Assembly (NCBI GenBank): GCA_018262715.1
Contig: JADFDS010000039.1
Span: forward strand, 120,921 to 184,920
Origin: Bacteroidota bacterium
GTDB lineage: Bacteria > Bacteroidota > Bacteroidia > Bacteroidales > VadinHA17
Reading direction: 5' to 3'
Length of the DNA: 64,000 nt
Shown here piece after piece: positions 51,409-60,329 of this stretch. The notes beneath the pieces were generated by a model. The model did not search any database and was not told the origin of the DNA. It was given only the letters and a program-made list of their open reading frames with translations. Position numbers and translations under genes: made by a program. Position 1 is the first letter of the stretch. Each line of letters opens with the position of its first letter.

Positions 51409-53964
51409 ATGGACGCACATTTCTCACAGAGAGTCAATGATATCCTTGGTTACAGCAAAGAAGAGGCAATCAGGCTTGGCAACAGCCACATAAGCCCGGA
51501 ACACCTCTTCCTTGGCATACTCCGCGAGGGCGAAGGAGTTGCGGTTGATATACTGCTGAACAACGGAGTAGACCTGCTCATGCTCAAAGGATCGATAGAA
51601 AAGAGCATCAAGGCCGACAGGCCGGTGGCGATGGCAGACAATGACATACTGCCACTGCTGAAAAGCACTGAACGGGTCCTCAGGCTTGTACATATTGAAG
51701 CCAAAGCCATGAAGACCAGGATTATAGATACCGAACACCTTCTGATGGCCATCCTCCGCGATGAGAGTAACCTTGTCACCCGGTTCCTGACAGAACTAGA
51801 CATAGATTATTCGCTTGTCAAAAAGGCAGTCGAAGCCAGCAATCCTGCCGCTCAGGCAGATTACCCCCGTGATGAAGACGATGAAGGGATCTTTTCCAGT
51901 CCCGGCTCCGGAAAACAGCAGCAGGGCGGACAGCAGGCACAGCAGAGGAGCTCATCCGAGACTCCGGTGCTTGACAACTTCGGCATCGATCTTACCAAGG
52001 CCGCAGAGGAAGGGAGGCTTGACCCGGTGGTCGGCCGTGAACGCGAGATTGAGCGTCTGGCGCAGATACTCTCAAGACGCAAGAAGAACAACCCGGTGCT
52101 GATTGGGGAACCCGGAGTAGGAAAATCAGCAATTGCAGAAGGACTGGCGCTGAGGATCACAAAGAGGAACGTCTCGAGGGTGCTCTTCAACAAGAGAGTT
52201 GTGGCGCTCGACCTGGCATCAATCGTTGCCGGCACCAAGTACCGCGGACAGTTTGAGGAGAGAATGAAAGCCATCCTCAATGAGCTGGCTAAAAATGACA
52301 ATATAATTCTCTTTATTGATGAGATACACACCATTGTCGGGGCAGGTGGAGCCAGCGGCTCACTTGATGCTGCCAACATGCTCAAGCCGGCACTGGCAAG
52401 GGGTGAGATTCAGTGCATTGGCGCCACAACCCTTGATGAGTACCGTCAGCATATCGAGAAGGACGGCGCCCTGGAACGCCGTTTCCAGAAGGTGCTCGTT
52501 GACCCGACAACAATAGAAGAGACAATAGAAATCCTCAATAATATAAAGGAACGGTACGAGGAGCACCATAACGTCACCTATACCCCGGAGGCAATCCAGG
52601 CATGTGTCCGCCTCACCAACAGGTACATCAGCGACAGGAACCTGCCTGACAAGGCAATAGACGCACTTGATGAATCCGGCTCAAGGGTGCATATTTCCAA
52701 TATTGTTGTGCCGGAGAAGATACTGGCCCTCGAGAAACAGTTGGAGGAGACCAAGAAGGAAAAGAGCAACGCCGTCAAGAACCAGAACTACGAACGCGCC
52801 GCCAGCTTCCGCGATAAGGAACGTGACATCCTTGACCTCATAGAGGCAGAGAAGAAACGGTGGGAGAAGGAACTTGCGCTGAACCGCGAAGTGGTTGACG
52901 AAGAAAAGGTTGCCGAGGTGGTTGCCATGATGACCGGCGTGCCCGTGCAGAGGATAGCACAGACGGAAGGGACACGCCTGCTTCAGATGGCAGAGGAGCT
53001 GAAGACCAGCGTTGTGGGCCAGGATGAAGCCATTGGGAGGATTGTCAAATCAATCCAGCGCAACAGAGCCGGACTCAAGGACCCTAACAAGCCGATCGGC
53101 ACGTTTATATTCCTCGGTCCCACCGGGGTGGGAAAGACACAGCTTGCCAAGGTGCTTGCAAAGTTTCTCTTTGATACCACTGACAACCTGATTAGGGTTG
53201 ACATGAGCGAGTATATGGAGAAGTTTTCGGTGTCACGCCTTGTCGGGGCGCCTCCCGGATATGTAGGTTACGAAGAGGGCGGTCAGCTGACCGAAAAGGT
53301 GAGGCGCAAGCCTTACTCGGTTGTGCTGCTCGATGAGATAGAGAAGGCGCACCCGGATGTGTTCCACATCCTGCTGCAGGTGCTGGACGAAGGCCAGCTT
53401 ACTGACAGCCTCGGACGAAGGGTCGATTTCCGCAACACCATCGTGATAATGACCTCGAACATAGGCACCCGCCAGCTTACCGAGTTTGGCGCCGGTGTCG
53501 GGTTTGACACCTCGGCAAAGCGGACGACGCGCAACGAGCAGAACAAGAGTATCCTGCAGAAAGCCCTGCAGAAGACTTTCGCTCCCGAGTTTCTGAACAG
53601 GATTGACGACGTCATCATGTTCAACCAGCTCACCAGGGAGGATATCGACAAGATCATCGATATAGAGCTCAAGGGACTGTTCGACAGGATATCGGCGCTG
53701 GGATACAGGATAAAGCTGAGTCCGCAGGCTCGCGATTTCATGGCAGACCGTGGTTTCGACGTACAGTATGGTGCCAGGCCGCTGAAACGGGCTATTCAAA
53801 AGTACCTGGAGGATCCTCTGGCTGAGGTCATTATCAAAACCGCTGTGGCTGAGGGTGCTGTTATCAGCGTCGGGTATTCAAAGGGCAAGGAGGAGCTGAC
53901 CTTCAAGGTTGGCGGCAAAAAGGACGCCGAGGAACTTCCTGAAGACAACCAGATAGGTGGATAA
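51409..53964 (+). CDS. clpC: ATP-dependent Clp protease ATP-binding subunit ClpC
   Basis: Hexameric AAA+ unfoldase that feeds proteins to ClpP. About 851 residues: two Clp-N repeats (1-145), first AAA module with Walker A GEPGVGKSA, a short middle domain with a UVR-like segment (NYERAASFRDKERD), second AAA module with GPTGVGKTQ, and a C-terminal ClpB-D2 domain. I chose ATG 51409 (MDAHFSQRV) because homology begins there; ATG 51361 is also possible and lies after the -7 box. A ClpP-binding loop near VGFDTS is plausible but not certain. Confidence 0.95.
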   Translation: MDAHFSQRVNDILGYSKEEAIRLGNSHISPEHLFLGILREGEGVAVDILLNNGVDLLMLKGSIEKSIKADRPVAMADNDILPLLKSTERVLRLVHIEAKAMKTRIIDTEHLLMAILRDESNLVTRFLTELDIDYSLVKKAVEASNPAAQADYPRDEDDEGIFSSPGSGKQQQGGQQAQQRSSSETPVLDNFGIDLTKAAEEGRLDPVVGREREIERLAQILSRRKKNNPVLIGEPGVGKSAIAEGLALRITKRNVSRVLFNKRVVALDLASIVAGTKYRGQFEERMKAILNELAKNDNIILFIDEIHTIVGAGGASGSLDAANMLKPALARGEIQCIGATTLDEYRQHIEKDGALERRFQKVLVDPTTIEETIEILNNIKERYEEHHNVTYTPEAIQACVRLTNRYISDRNLPDKAIDALDESGSRVHISNIVVPEKILALEKQLEETKKEKSNAVKNQNYERAASFRDKERDILDLIEAEKKRWEKELALNREVVDEEKVAEVVAMMTGVPVQRIAQTEGTRLLQMAEELKTSVVGQDEAIGRIVKSIQRNRAGLKDPNKPIGTFIFLGPTGVGKTQLAKVLAKFLFDTTDNLIRVDMSEYMEKFSVSRLVGAPPGYVGYEEGGQLTEKVRRKPYSVVLLDEIEKAHPDVFHILLQVLDEGQLTDSLGRRVDFRNTIVIMTSNIGTRQLTEFGAGVGFDTSAKRTTRNEQNKSILQKALQKTFAPEFLNRIDDVIMFNQLTREDIDKIIDIELKGLFDRISALGYRIKLSPQARDFMADRGFDVQYGARPLKRAIQKYLEDPLAEVIIKTAVAEGAVISVGYSKGKEELTFKVGGKKDAEELPEDNQIGG

Positions 53965-54015
53965 TCATAATTGCGATACAATAAGCGAACATCCTGATTA
54001 TAACGAATATATCAC

Positions 54016-54036
54016 TACTGCCTACTGCCTACTGCC
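54016..54036 (-). repeat. Three GGCAGTA heptamers across the rimO stop codon
   Basis: Three perfect units (TACTGCC on the plus strand). The rimO stop TAG (54029-54031) is formed by the repeat itself. A decayed two-unit relative, ACTGCCTATTGCCTA, lies at 63030-63044 between the two tRNA genes. Confidence 0.85.
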
Positions 54037-55324
54037 TGACTTCAGCATAAAGATCGAATTCCGTTGACCCGGTTATCTTCACATCAATGAAGATGCCGGG
54101 TTTAATGTTTCCGGCGGTGGTGATAAGTATCTCCTGGTCCACTTCGGGAGAATCATGCTGGCTGCGTCCCACATGAAACAGACCCTCTCTCCTGTCGATG
54201 ATCACTTTCATGACCTTCCCGGTCATGGAGGCATTCCGTGCAGCTGATATCTCCTGCTGCAGCCCCATGATGCCGGCCACCCTCCTCTCCTTCGTCCTTT
54301 CAGGGATTGTGTCTTTGTAATTCAGCGCTCCGTGAGTGTTCTCCTCATGCGAGTACCGGAACGCACCTAGCCTTTCAAACCGGTACTCACGGATGAATTC
54401 CAGCAGTTCCTTATAGTCTTTCTCTGTTTCGCCGGGATGGCCGGCAATCACGGTGGTGCGCACCGCTGCATCAGGCAGCATCCGGCGGATGTCAGCCAGC
54501 AGCCTCCTCGTTCCCGAACTGTCATGCTCGCGTCGCATCATCTTCAGAACCCTGTCGGAAATATGCTGGACCGGGATATCAATATACCTGCAAACCTTCG
54601 GATTCTCCTGCATTATCTCCAGTATCTCCAGCGGGAAGTCTGCGGGATACAGATAGTGCAGCCTGATCCATTCAAGGCTGTCAATCGCAGCCAGCCTCCT
54701 GACGAGCTCGGGAAGCATCTGCCTGCCGTACAGGTCGGTGCCGTAAAGAGTCAGGTCCTGGGCAATGAGTATCAGTTCCTTAACCCCCTGTGATGCGAGC
54801 AGGCGTGCCTCCTCCACCAGCTCCTCCAGCGGGGCTGAGATGTATCTTCCGCGTATGTCAGGTATTGCACAGAAGGCACAGGTGCGGTCACACCCTTCTG
54901 ACACCTTCAGGTATGCATAATGCGAGGGTCCGGAAAAAATTCTTTCACCCGTCAGTTCCTGCCTGTATGCGAGGCCAAGCTGTGAGATGACCTCCTGCGG
55001 CCTGTTCACCCCGAACCACCCGTCCACCTCAGGCAGCTCATGCTGCAACTCATTCCGGTACCTCTCCACGAGGCATCCCATGACAAACAGCCTGCCCCGG
55101 CCCTCCCTGCGGATGGCTTCGGCATGCCTGATGATTGTATCCACACTCTCTTCCTTCGCATCGTGGATGAATCCGCAGGTATTGATGATAACAATGTCGG
55201 CAGGATCGGCTGATTCAGCCATGACATTGTATCCGCCCGCCGCAAGCTGGCGCATCAGTTTCTGTGAATCGACGGTATTCTTTGAGCACCCCAGGGTGAC
55301 AATATTGACCCTGTTATGTTTCAT
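54029..55324 (-). CDS. rimO: Ribosomal protein S12 methylthiotransferase
   Basis: Radical-SAM enzyme that adds a methylthio group to an aspartate of ribosomal protein S12. The 431 residues have the N-terminal UPF0004 domain with cluster cysteines (LGCSKNTVDS, NTCGF, GCL), the radical-SAM motif CDRTCAFCAIP near 147, and a C-terminal TRAM domain. Its ATG overlaps the ftsY stop by one base (TGATG), so it is coupled to ftsY. The final codons and the stop lie inside a GGCAGTA repeat, so the extreme C-terminus may have been altered by repeat growth. Confidence 0.96.
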   Translation of the reverse strand: MKHNRVNIVTLGCSKNTVDSQKLMRQLAAGGYNVMAESADPADIVIINTCGFIHDAKEESVDTIIRHAEAIRREGRGRLFVMGCLVERYRNELQHELPEVDGWFGVNRPQEVISQLGLAYRQELTGERIFSGPSHYAYLKVSEGCDRTCAFCAIPDIRGRYISAPLEELVEEARLLASQGVKELILIAQDLTLYGTDLYGRQMLPELVRRLAAIDSLEWIRLHYLYPADFPLEILEIMQENPKVCRYIDIPVQHISDRVLKMMRREHDSSGTRRLLADIRRMLPDAAVRTTVIAGHPGETEKDYKELLEFIREYRFERLGAFRYSHEENTHGALNYKDTIPERTKERRVAGIMGLQQEISAARNASMTGKVMKVIIDRREGLFHVGRSQHDSPEVDQEILITTAGNIKPGIFIDVKITGSTEFDLYAEVRQ

Positions 55325-56289
55325 CAGGCGCGGTCGCTGAAGAGTGAATCGACGAAGGCATAGCGGTTGAAAATCCTCAGGTCTTCCATCTTCTCGCCTA
55401 CCCCGATGTATTTGACCGGTATCCTGAACTGGTCAGAAATTCCTATCACCACCCCGCCTTTTGCAGTGCCATCCAGCTTGGTGATTGCCAGTGCGTTGAC
55501 TTCGGTGGCTGCGGTGAACTGCCTGGCCTGCTCGAAGGCATTCTGACCTGTTGATCCGTCAAGGACGAGTAACACTTCGTGAGGTGCGGAGGGTATCACC
55601 TTCTCCATCACCCTCCGTATCTTGGATAGCTCGTTCATCAGTCCTACCTTGTTGTGAAGACGTCCCGCAGTATCTATTATCACAATATCAGTTCCGGCAG
55701 CCACTGCCGACTTTACGGTATCATAGGCCACTGAAGCTGGGTCGGCACCCATTTGCTGGCTCACCATCGGCACACCGGCACGCTCTGACCATATTTTCAG
55801 CTGCTCTATCGCGGCAGCGCGGAACGTGTCGGCTGCCCCTAGAAGCACGCTGCGTCCCGCTTGCCTGAAATTATATGCCAGTTTGGCGATGGTTGTGGTC
55901 TTGCCCACACCGTTTACGCCAACAACGAGGATCACGTATGGTTTTGAAGGCAGAGGTGCATCAAATCCCGAGGAGACATCATGCGTCGCCTTATTCTCTT
56001 CGAGAAGACCGGCTATCTCTTCCCGCAGGATGGTATTGAGTTCCGTGGTGGTCAGGTACTTGTCGCGTGCAACGCGCTTTGAAACCCTGTCAATTATGCG
56101 GAGGGTTGTCTCCACCCCTACATCCGAAGAGACAAGTACCTCCTCCAGGTTGTCCAGAACCTCATCGTCAATTTTCGATTTGCCGGCTACAGCCCTGGTG
56201 AGCCTCGAAAAGACATTTTCACGTGTTTTGCTCAGGCCACGGTCAAGTATCTCCTTCTCTTCCTTCTTAAATAATCCGAAAAATGCCAT
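55324..56289 (-). CDS. ftsY: Signal recognition particle receptor FtsY
   Basis: SRP receptor GTPase that receives Ffh-ribosome complexes at the inner membrane. About 321 residues: a very short acidic/basic N-terminus (FGLFKKEEKEILDRGLSKTREN), N domain, then G domain with GVNGVGKTTTIAKLA near 130, DTFRAAAIEQL, DTAGRLHNK and TKLDGTAKGG. The long A domain of E. coli is absent, as usual in this phylum. I chose ATG 56289 (MAFFGLFKKEE); an upstream ATG at 56331 adds an unlike tail. It is co-transcribed with rpmB-rpmG-DUF4295 upstream and rimO downstream. Confidence 0.96.
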   Translation of the reverse strand: MAFFGLFKKEEKEILDRGLSKTRENVFSRLTRAVAGKSKIDDEVLDNLEEVLVSSDVGVETTLRIIDRVSKRVARDKYLTTTELNTILREEIAGLLEENKATHDVSSGFDAPLPSKPYVILVVGVNGVGKTTTIAKLAYNFRQAGRSVLLGAADTFRAAAIEQLKIWSERAGVPMVSQQMGADPASVAYDTVKSAVAAGTDIVIIDTAGRLHNKVGLMNELSKIRRVMEKVIPSAPHEVLLVLDGSTGQNAFEQARQFTAATEVNALAITKLDGTAKGGVVIGISDQFRIPVKYIGVGEKMEDLRIFNRYAFVDSLFSDRA

Positions 56290-56372
56290 CCTTCTGCTGT
56301 TGATGCCCCAAATGTAAAAAAAGAGACGCACTTACCGGCGTCTCCCTGTATAACTGATCAGAAAAACTGACC

Positions 56373-56528
56373 TTATTTCTTCGTGAAAAAGTCCTTAACG
56401 TGGTCGTTATGAACTACTTCTTCCTTGAACTGATATGCACCGGTCTTATCAGATCTCACCACCTTGATACATTTGGTGAATGATTTGCCGGCTCCTGTCT
56501 TTAGTGTTGCAACAACTTTCTTTGCCAT
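56373..56528 (-). CDS. DUF4295 small protein
   Basis: A 51-residue, lysine-rich protein that begins MAKKVVATLKTGAGKSFTK and ends DFFTKK. It matches the DUF4295 family, a Bacteroidota-specific small protein encoded between rpmG and ftsY and suspected to be ribosome-associated. ATG at 56528 and TAA at 56373 are clear. It lies ten bases behind rpmG and 83 bases before the ftsY start. The conserved location is itself good evidence that it is real and that the organism belongs to this phylum. Confidence 0.9.
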   Translation of the reverse strand: MAKKVVATLKTGAGKSFTKCIKVVRSDKTGAYQFKEEVVHNDHVKDFFTKK

Positions 56529-56538
56529 ATCTCAATGC

Positions 56539-56727
56539 TTATTTTATCTCCCTGTGAACGGTGACTTTCTTAAGGATGGGATTGTATTTCCTTCTCTCAA
56601 TACGGTCAGGAGTGTTCTTACGGTTTTTGGTTGTAATATACCTTGAGGTGCCCGGCTGTCCGGATTCCTTGTGCTCAGTGCATTCAAGGATAACCTGCAC
56701 CCTGTTGCCTTTGCTCTTCTTTGCCAT
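56539..56727 (-). CDS. rpmG: 50S ribosomal protein L33
   Basis: Large-subunit ribosomal protein of 62 residues: [18 protein letters not shown], then [37 protein letters not shown]. The usual zinc-binding cysteine pairs are missing (one cysteine only), so this is the zinc-independent form. It is slightly longer than the common 50-55 residues. It lies 17 bases behind rpmB in the same run. Confidence 0.97.
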   Translation of the reverse strand: MAKKSKGNRVQVILECTEHKESGQPGTSRYITTKNRKNTPDRIERRKYNPILKKVTVHREIK

Positions 56728-56744
56728 TTTCTCTCCGGTTTAAT

Positions 56745-56984
56745 TTAGTTGATAATGTAACCTTTTTCCTTTGCTTCCTTAAGCACCGAGGCAAGTCCGT
56801 TCTTGTTGATGTTCCTCATTCCTGCGGCTGATACCTTAAGGGTTATCCACCTGTTCTCCTCGGGAAGGAAATACCTCTTTGTGAACAGGTTGGCCATAAA
56901 TTTTCTCTTGGTCCTCCTCTTCGAGTGGGAAACATTGTTTCCAACCACTGCTTTCTTCCCGGTGACCTGACAAACCTTTGACAT
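56745..56984 (-). CDS. rpmB: 50S ribosomal protein L28
   Basis: Large-subunit ribosomal protein of 79 residues, beginning [29 protein letters not shown] and ending KGYIIN, as expected for L28. It is the first gene of the leftward run rpmB-rpmG-DUF4295-ftsY-rimO, which joins ribosome parts, the SRP receptor and a ribosomal-protein modification enzyme. Only one cysteine is present near the N-terminus, so this is the zinc-free form. Confidence 0.97.
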   Translation of the reverse strand: MSKVCQVTGKKAVVGNNVSHSKRRTKRKFMANLFTKRYFLPEENRWITLKVSAAGMRNINKNGLASVLKEAKEKGYIIN

Positions 56985-57029
56985 TATTATCCTTTTTTAC
57001 TTGTTCTGAAAACTCCAAAAATCGGTTCG

Positions 57030-57061
57030 CAAAATACGTGATTTTTATTCTATTAACCAAA
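57030..57061 (-). promoter_or_regulatory. Promoter of the rpmB-rimO run
   Basis: On the minus strand TTTG (57058-57061), 21 bases, then TATTTTG (57030-57036), which is one T short of consensus. The TTTG also belongs to a possible alternative -7 box, TAAATTTG (57058-57065). Confidence 0.5.
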
Positions 57062-57103
57062 TTTATTGTGCATTTTTTTCCGACAGAGTCGCTTTCGCGA
57101 AGA

Positions 57104-58348
57104 TTACCTGCTGATTATCTGTTTCCTAAGCAGGTTGAGGGCGTTGGTGGCCGACCTTGAAATATTGACCTGCCTGTCGTCGGCAAACCGGTGTTTCTCA
57201 GCTACTACGCCAGATGCAGAGGCAACTGCAATCCAGACGGTCCCGACTGGTTTTTCCGGAGTCCCCCCGGTGGGCCCGGCTATACCCGTAACTGCTATCG
57301 CATAATCAGTTTCTGCAATTGACCGCATTCGCTCCGCCATGGCCCTCACTGTCTCCTCACTCACTGCTCCGTACCTGCTTATTATGCCGGGGTCAACCCC
57401 CAGCACCCCGGTCTTGATGCTGTTGTCATAAGCCACCACCGATCCCCTGTACCAGGCCGAGCTGCCGGGTACCGAGGTGATCATCGAAGCAATCTTCCCA
57501 CCGGTACAACTCTCAGCTGTTGATACTGTCAGATTATTGTCAAGCAATAACTTGCCTACGATCTCCTCAAGCGTTACTTCATCTTCACCGTAGATAACCT
57601 CAGGTATGATGGAGTATAGTTTCCGCACCTGCTCCTCCTCCGTCATGCGTACCAGTTCAGGGTCATCTCCCGTGCCGGTCAGCCGAAGCTTGATGATGCC
57701 GTGTGCAGGCAGGTATGCAAGCTTCACCATGGCAGGCAGTTCCTTCTCGAAACCCTCCAGCCTCTCGGCCAGTTTCGCCTCGAAAGTGCCGAAAGTCATA
57801 ATGTTCCTGTGAATGATTGTATGACCGCCGGCCATGGCTGATATCATCGGCAATACATGCTCCTGCATGATCTGCTTCATCTCGGAGGGAACCCCGGGCA
57901 TTGACACTATAATCCTTCCCTCCTTCTCAAACAGCATGGCCGGAGCTGTACCCGCATGGTTTGCAAGTACTCTGCAGCTCTCTGGCACCATCGCCTGGCG
58001 CCTGTTGTTTTCATTCATCTCCAGATTCCTCCGCTTGATCCTGGCAGTGACTTCTTCAAGAACACCCTGGTCCATGACAAGCTTCGTCCCGAAATACTCA
58101 GCCAGTGTCTCTTTCGTGATATCATCACTTGTAGGGCCGAGTCCTCCCGTCATCAACACGAGCGGCACTCTGCGCAGCGATTCGTCAAGAGCAGCAATGA
58201 TCTCTTCCCTGCTGTCAGAGATCGATGTAATCCGGTTCACCCGTATGCCTTTCATACTGAGCTGCATACCCATCCATGCCGAGTTGGTGTCAATGGTCTG
58301 CCCTATCAGCAGTTCATCGCCTATCGTGATAATCTCTGCGCTGTTCAT
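57104..58348 (-). CDS. cinA: CinA: competence/damage-inducible protein, NMN amidohydrolase
   Basis: Two-domain protein of about 414 residues. The N-terminal MoCF/COG1058 domain (IITIGDELLIGQTIDTNSAWM, TGGLGPTSDDIT near 75) has ADP-ribose pyrophosphatase-type activity in relatives. The C-terminal PncC domain (STAESCTGGKIASMITSVPGSSAWYRGSVVAY near 265) deamidates nicotinamide mononucleotide. Together they recycle pyridine nucleotides. I chose ATG 58348 (MNSAEIITIGD) because the -7 box TAATTTTG at 58378-58385 lies between it and an upstream ATG at 58402. Despite its name, no competence gene is adjacent. Confidence 0.95.
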   Translation of the reverse strand: MNSAEIITIGDELLIGQTIDTNSAWMGMQLSMKGIRVNRITSISDSREEIIAALDESLRRVPLVLMTGGLGPTSDDITKETLAEYFGTKLVMDQGVLEEVTARIKRRNLEMNENNRRQAMVPESCRVLANHAGTAPAMLFEKEGRIIVSMPGVPSEMKQIMQEHVLPMISAMAGGHTIIHRNIMTFGTFEAKLAERLEGFEKELPAMVKLAYLPAHGIIKLRLTGTGDDPELVRMTEEEQVRKLYSIIPEVIYGEDEVTLEEIVGKLLLDNNLTVSTAESCTGGKIASMITSVPGSSAWYRGSVVAYDNSIKTGVLGVDPGIISRYGAVSEETVRAMAERMRSIAETDYAIAVTGIAGPTGGTPEKPVGTVWIAVASASGVVAEKHRFADDRQVNISRSATNALNLLRKQIISR

Positions 58349-58377
58349 ATTTTGTAAGTGACCTTTGATCAGGGTGG

Positions 58378-58385
58378 CAAAATTA
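58378..58385 (-). promoter_or_regulatory. -7 box TAATTTTG for cinA
   Basis: Exact TAnnTTTG match on the minus strand, 29 bases before ATG 58348. This decides the start codon. Confidence 0.6.
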
Positions 58386-58419
58386 TCAATATTTTGCGTC
58401 ACTAATTATGTAGTTTCTA

Positions 58420-59073
58420 ATGAATGATGAGAAGGAAGTCATCAGGGAGGTAATCACCTTCGTGAAGCAGGCAATGCAGGAGCATGAAAGCGGCCACGGA
58501 TGGTCTCACATCGAAAGAGTTGTCAGAATGGCTTTGCATATCCGCGAAAGTGAGGGATGCGGTGACAGGCTGACTGTAGAACTGGGTGCACTTCTGCACG
58601 ATGTGGGCGACCATAAGTTCAGGGCTCACGACGGACCTGCGGAGATACGAAAGTTGCTGGGACGCCTTGGTGTCGGAAACAAAGTTACAGATGAAGTTGT
58701 CAGCATCAATGAGAATATCTCCTTCTCAAAAGGGAAGAGACCTGACAGCGGCAGCATCGCGTTCCGGATAGTTCAGGATGCTGACAGGCTTGACGCCATC
58801 GGGGCTATCGGCATTGCCAGGGCATTCAGTTACGGTGGGTTCAGGGGGAATGAAATATATGATCCACACATAAAGATTACTGATCCGCCCCTGCTGGCCG
58901 GGGCCAGTACAAAATCAGTGTCGACCATCCATCACTTCTATGATAAACTCCTGCTCCTGAGAGACCTTATGAACACTCCCACAGGCCGCAGGCTTGCGGA
59001 AGAAAGACATGATTACATGGTGAAGTACCTCGAACAGTTCTTCACGGAATGGAATCCGGGGAATGATTTATAA
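58420..59073 (+). CDS. HD-domain phosphohydrolase
   Basis: A 217-residue metal-dependent phosphohydrolase of the YedJ-like HD family. Metal ligands are visible: H29 region GHGWSHIERV, the HD pair in ALLHDVGDHKF near 63, and the distant aspartate in VQDADRLDAIGAIGIARAF near 117. The family acts on nucleotides or similar phosphates, but the natural substrate is not known. It is divergent from cinA and 11 bases before the DUF418 gene, so possibly co-transcribed with it. Confidence 0.9.
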   Translation: MNDEKEVIREVITFVKQAMQEHESGHGWSHIERVVRMALHIRESEGCGDRLTVELGALLHDVGDHKFRAHDGPAEIRKLLGRLGVGNKVTDEVVSINENISFSKGKRPDSGSIAFRIVQDADRLDAIGAIGIARAFSYGGFRGNEIYDPHIKITDPPLLAGASTKSVSTIHHFYDKLLLLRDLMNTPTGRRLAEERHDYMVKYLEQFFTEWNPGNDL

Positions 59074-59084
59074 CCTCTCAACAA

Positions 59085-60251
59085 ATGACTGCTGATTCTT
59101 CACGTCTTCATGTGGTGGATGCACTGCGTGGATTTGCCATTGTCTCAATAATGCTGCTTCATAACATTGAGCACTTCGATTTTTATTTTTTGCCTGAAGG
59201 ACTGCCTGCCTGGATGGTCACGCTTGATAAAGGGATATGGGACACCCTCTTCTTTATTTTCGGCGGGAAGTCGTACGCAATCTTTGCCCTCCTGTTCGGA
59301 CTGACCTTCTTCATTCAGTCCGACAACCAGGCAAGGAGAGGCTTCGACTTCCGCGGAAGATTTGCATGGAGATTATTCCTGCTTCTGCTATTCGGCATCA
59401 TAAACTCTTCGTTTTACCAGGGTGATATACTCACAATCTATGCAGTGATCGGGCTTGTACTCATACCTGTGGCCCGGCTGGGTGACAGAAGTGTCTTCTG
59501 GATTGCATTGTTTCTGATGTTCCAGCCTTATGAATGGTTTGGAATAATAAAAGGGTTACACAATCCGGGAGCCGGTCTGGCGGATCCCGTATCATGGTCT
59601 TATTTCGCGAGGACAGGTGAACATATTACAGGAGATTCCCTTCTGAAGACCTGGGTGGGTAACCTGACAATCGGAAAACCTGCTGTCCTGTACTGGAACT
59701 GGGAGAACGGCAGGGTCTTCCAGACTGCATCACTCTTCATGTCAGGCATGCTGGCAGGCAGAAGGAAACTGTTTGTCCTGTCAGACTCATCACGGAGATT
59801 CTGGAAAAAAACTTTCCTGGTTGCATCTGTGACTTTCATACCCCTCTTCATCATTAAAACACACATTTCCGGGTGGATTGGCAGTGAAGCCCTGAGCCGC
59901 CCGGCATCAACAATTTTGACCTCCTGGTCAAACATGGCCTTTATGCTGGTGCTCGTTTCGGGATTTGTATTGCTCTACTGGAATGAAAGGTCGCACAGAG
60001 CGCTGAACATCTTCTCAAACTACGGCCGCATGAGTCTTTCGAACTATATGATCCAGTCGGTACTGGGGTCATTCATTTATTATGGTTACGGCCTCGGATT
60101 GTATAAACACACCGGCGCAACCATATGTCTGTTAATTGGAATACTTCTCGCTGTGCTTCAGGGATATTTCAGTTCATGGTGGCTGAAGCATCACAACAAG
60201 GGCCCTCTCGAAACATTGTGGCACTATGCGACATGGATAGGTTCAAAATAA
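59085..60251 (+). CDS. DUF418 (YeiB-like) membrane protein
   Basis: Integral membrane protein of 388 residues with about nine to ten hydrophobic segments. The N-terminal RLHVVDALRGFAIVSIMLLHN is the shared start of the DUF418 and acyltransferase-3 families. The C-terminal half has the DUF418 pattern FSNYGRMSLSNYMIQS near 308, then GPLETLWHY at the end. Function of YeiB-like proteins is unknown; transport or lipid modification has been suggested. It follows the HD hydrolase closely. Confidence 0.88.
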   Translation: MTADSSRLHVVDALRGFAIVSIMLLHNIEHFDFYFLPEGLPAWMVTLDKGIWDTLFFIFGGKSYAIFALLFGLTFFIQSDNQARRGFDFRGRFAWRLFLLLLFGIINSSFYQGDILTIYAVIGLVLIPVARLGDRSVFWIALFLMFQPYEWFGIIKGLHNPGAGLADPVSWSYFARTGEHITGDSLLKTWVGNLTIGKPAVLYWNWENGRVFQTASLFMSGMLAGRRKLFVLSDSSRRFWKKTFLVASVTFIPLFIIKTHISGWIGSEALSRPASTILTSWSNMAFMLVLVSGFVLLYWNERSHRALNIFSNYGRMSLSNYMIQSVLGSFIYYGYGLGLYKHTGATICLLIGILLAVLQGYFSSWWLKHHNKGPLETLWHYATWIGSK

Positions 60252-60273
60252 GTCCGGCCATATCCGTGAAAAC

Positions 60274-60305
60274 TTGTTAAAATAAGTTTTAATGTGTTAT
60301 TTTTA
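60274..60305 (+). promoter_or_regulatory. Promoter of the lemA operon
   Basis: TTG (60274-60276), 21 bases, then TATTTTTA (60298-60305), one mismatch from TAnnTTTG. This supports ATG 60330 for lemA rather than 60294, which would start inside the promoter. Confidence 0.55.
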
Positions 60306-60329
60306 CGTGAACAACTAAAAACTAAAGAA

